Of a stretch of DNA of 64,000 nucleotides, positions 62,701 through 64,000 are shown piece after piece. The notes beneath the pieces were generated by a model. That model saw only the letters and a list, made by a program, of their open reading frames with translations. It was not told where the DNA came from and did no database searches. The DNA is from Platycnemis pennipes. Taxonomy: Eukaryota > Arthropoda > Insecta > Odonata > Platycnemididae. Where the stretch lies: the NCBI GenBank assembly GCA_933228895.1, contig CAKOGI010000041.1, positions 1-64,000 on the forward strand, given 5' to 3'. Position 1 is the first letter of the stretch. Each line of letters opens with the position of its first letter. Made by a program: the position numbers and the translations under genes.

Positions 62701-64000
62701 AGGCGTTCTACGATCACTCATTATAATTTTTAAAGATAAATTAATTTATAACGCTATAAGGAGTCCTCGTAAAAATGAATTTTTTTAAACCTTTTTTTTT
62801 AATCCCTGTTTTGCAACTTATATTGTCTCTTACTTCAATTTTAAGAGCAGGTCACCACAACTTATGTCAAATTTCCGAGCTACTAATCAAAATCTTCTTA
62901 GACATGTTCCGTCAAAAATGAAATTCCTCCTTATAAAATTATTTTAACCACTGTTATTCAACTATTATTGACCATTTAGCCTATTATCATAATATTTAAC
63001 CGTATTTAAGCAAATATCTTAGCAAAAAAAAAAGTCTTACTAAGAGTTGTTCTCTGAAAAATAACTTTATTCCCACTAAATTTATTATTACCGCGGTTTA
63101 TCAATATAAATTTACTTTTTCGCTTCCTCTCTAATATTGCACAGTAATTAATTCAAAATTTCTTTCTATAAAAATTGAATCCATCTAAGAGGCGCATTCT
63201 CAAATTAAATATTATATATTCAAGTAATCATTTTTATTCCTGTTTTCAGCTAAAATTGTATCTATTGATCATCATTTTAAAATAGTTCATCGCAACGAAA
63301 TCACTGTTTTAAAGCAAAATAGAAAAATCCTGCTAACCCTTTCAATGCGGCACCATATGATGGTACCTTTGCCGGTGTCGGAATGTTTTTTTGCCTAATT
63401 CTATTTGGTTTGCCTAATTTAAGCATAACATACATATAAATAACGTGTACTTGCCTGTTTTCATCTCTTTTTTTTTTAATTTTTTTATGACATTCAGGAA
63501 TGTCATCCGCGCCTGGCGAAGTTTCCTGACTTATGCAACCCGCACAACTGATGGGGTGATTCGTTTCTTTTGCGAAATTTTAGAGAAAAACTTCAAATTA
63601 CTGTCTTGGTTAAGTTCAATAAGAGGTTAATGGATGCGTTTATCTAAACAAAGAAGTTTTCACACAGGTATTTGTCTGCTTATATTTTAAATTTAATTTT
63701 TGTTCTATAAGAATGCATGTAATTTGCACCTATCTCCATCGCATTTTTTTGCTGTAAATATTTCGGCTTTGAGTTGAGTTATATGAAGATGAAATGTCTT
63801 CTCTATTCGTAATGGTTAAATACATTTTACTCAGCAGTGTTTTAAATTTTCCTTCTCCTTGTACTCCTTAAATTTTCCTTCCCTAATGTACAAGAAAAAA
63901 CCCCATATCTCTAGGCGCTTCAAAGATTTTGCCCCCATGAAAGCCACTAACAACTATAAAATTATATTGATCGTAGCTTAGGCAGCAGCACTATCACTAT
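59771..64000. repeat. Satellite higher-order repeat, copy 5 (starts inside monomer 1, cut by window end)
   Basis: This copy follows copy 1 at an offset of 59,191-59,192 bp. It starts about 575 bp into monomer 1, then has monomers at 60159, 61071, 61985 and 62904. The left end of its piggyBac-like element begins at 63337 and the window ends inside that element. It shares several private variants with copy 4, for example tctatttcctcatttcag at 61571 and 53495, but others with copy 1. Confidence 0.93.
63337..64000 (-). mobile_element. piggyBac-like DNA transposon, left part in HOR 5 (cut by window end)
   Basis: The left terminal repeat and the first 664 bp of the same element are present. CTAA at 63333-63336 is the left duplication. 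The transposase part lies beyond the window. Confidence 0.9.

Noticed and set aside
1..64000. CRISPR array
   Set aside because: Repeats are hundreds of bases long, diverged and directly adjacent, with no short constant repeat and variable spacers and no cas genes.
1..64000. CENP-B box in the satellite monomers, as evidence of a centromere
   Set aside because: Words such as ttcgaaaaaattcatt match only the first part of the box, and the CGGG portion is missing. Centromeric location cannot be claimed from sequence alone.
1..64000. Exact assembly duplication as the explanation for the repeated blocks
   Set aside because: Copies differ by private substitutions and indels (66-bp and 31-bp deletions, 6-bp expansion, different homopolymers), so they are not one sequence pasted repeatedly. 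Local misassembly still cannot be excluded without reads.

Overview
The window looks like eukaryotic, non-genic DNA, most likely from an animal and plausibly an insect or other arthropod. I see no protein-coding gene, rRNA or tRNA. Two things fill it: an AT-rich tandem satellite, and a decayed piggyBac-like DNA transposon carried inside that satellite. The host assignment is an inference from the piggyBac family match and the satellite organisation; nothing in the sequence names a species.

The satellite has three nested levels. The smallest is a diverged repeat of about 135-146 bp, marked by a recurring core of the form CCTnCTAAnAGGCGTTCT. Six of these plus one shortened copy make a monomer of about 914-922 bp. 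Fifteen monomers, several with private rearrangements, make a higher-order repeat (HOR) of about 17.0 kb. Three complete HOR copies are present: 1-17039, 17040-34045 and 34046-51115. A fourth starts at 51116 and breaks off near 59770, where it joins directly into the first monomer of a fifth copy that runs off the window end. That junction removes about 9.0 kb and leaves an HOR period of only 8,077 bp.

Monomer 5 of every HOR copy carries the same piggyBac-like element of about 3.49 kb (4146-7636 in copy 1). It has 14-bp terminal inverted repeats starting CCC, palindromic subterminal motifs, and a flanking 4-bp duplication that reads CTAA, not the canonical TTAA. On its minus strand lies a badly broken transposase with recognisable family blocks and a C-terminal cysteine-rich domain. 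It contains frameshifts, stop codons and an Asp-to-Asn change at a predicted catalytic position. The same lesions occur in every copy, so insertion and most of the decay came before the HOR was amplified. The other 1.7 kb of the element, its left arm, is unrecognised and contains a 22-bp perfect palindrome and a pyrimidine-rich tract.

The HOR copies differ only by scattered substitutions and small indels, and these variants are shared in conflicting patterns between copies. That fits recent amplification with unequal exchange and gene conversion. All short open frames in the satellite are by-products of the repeats.
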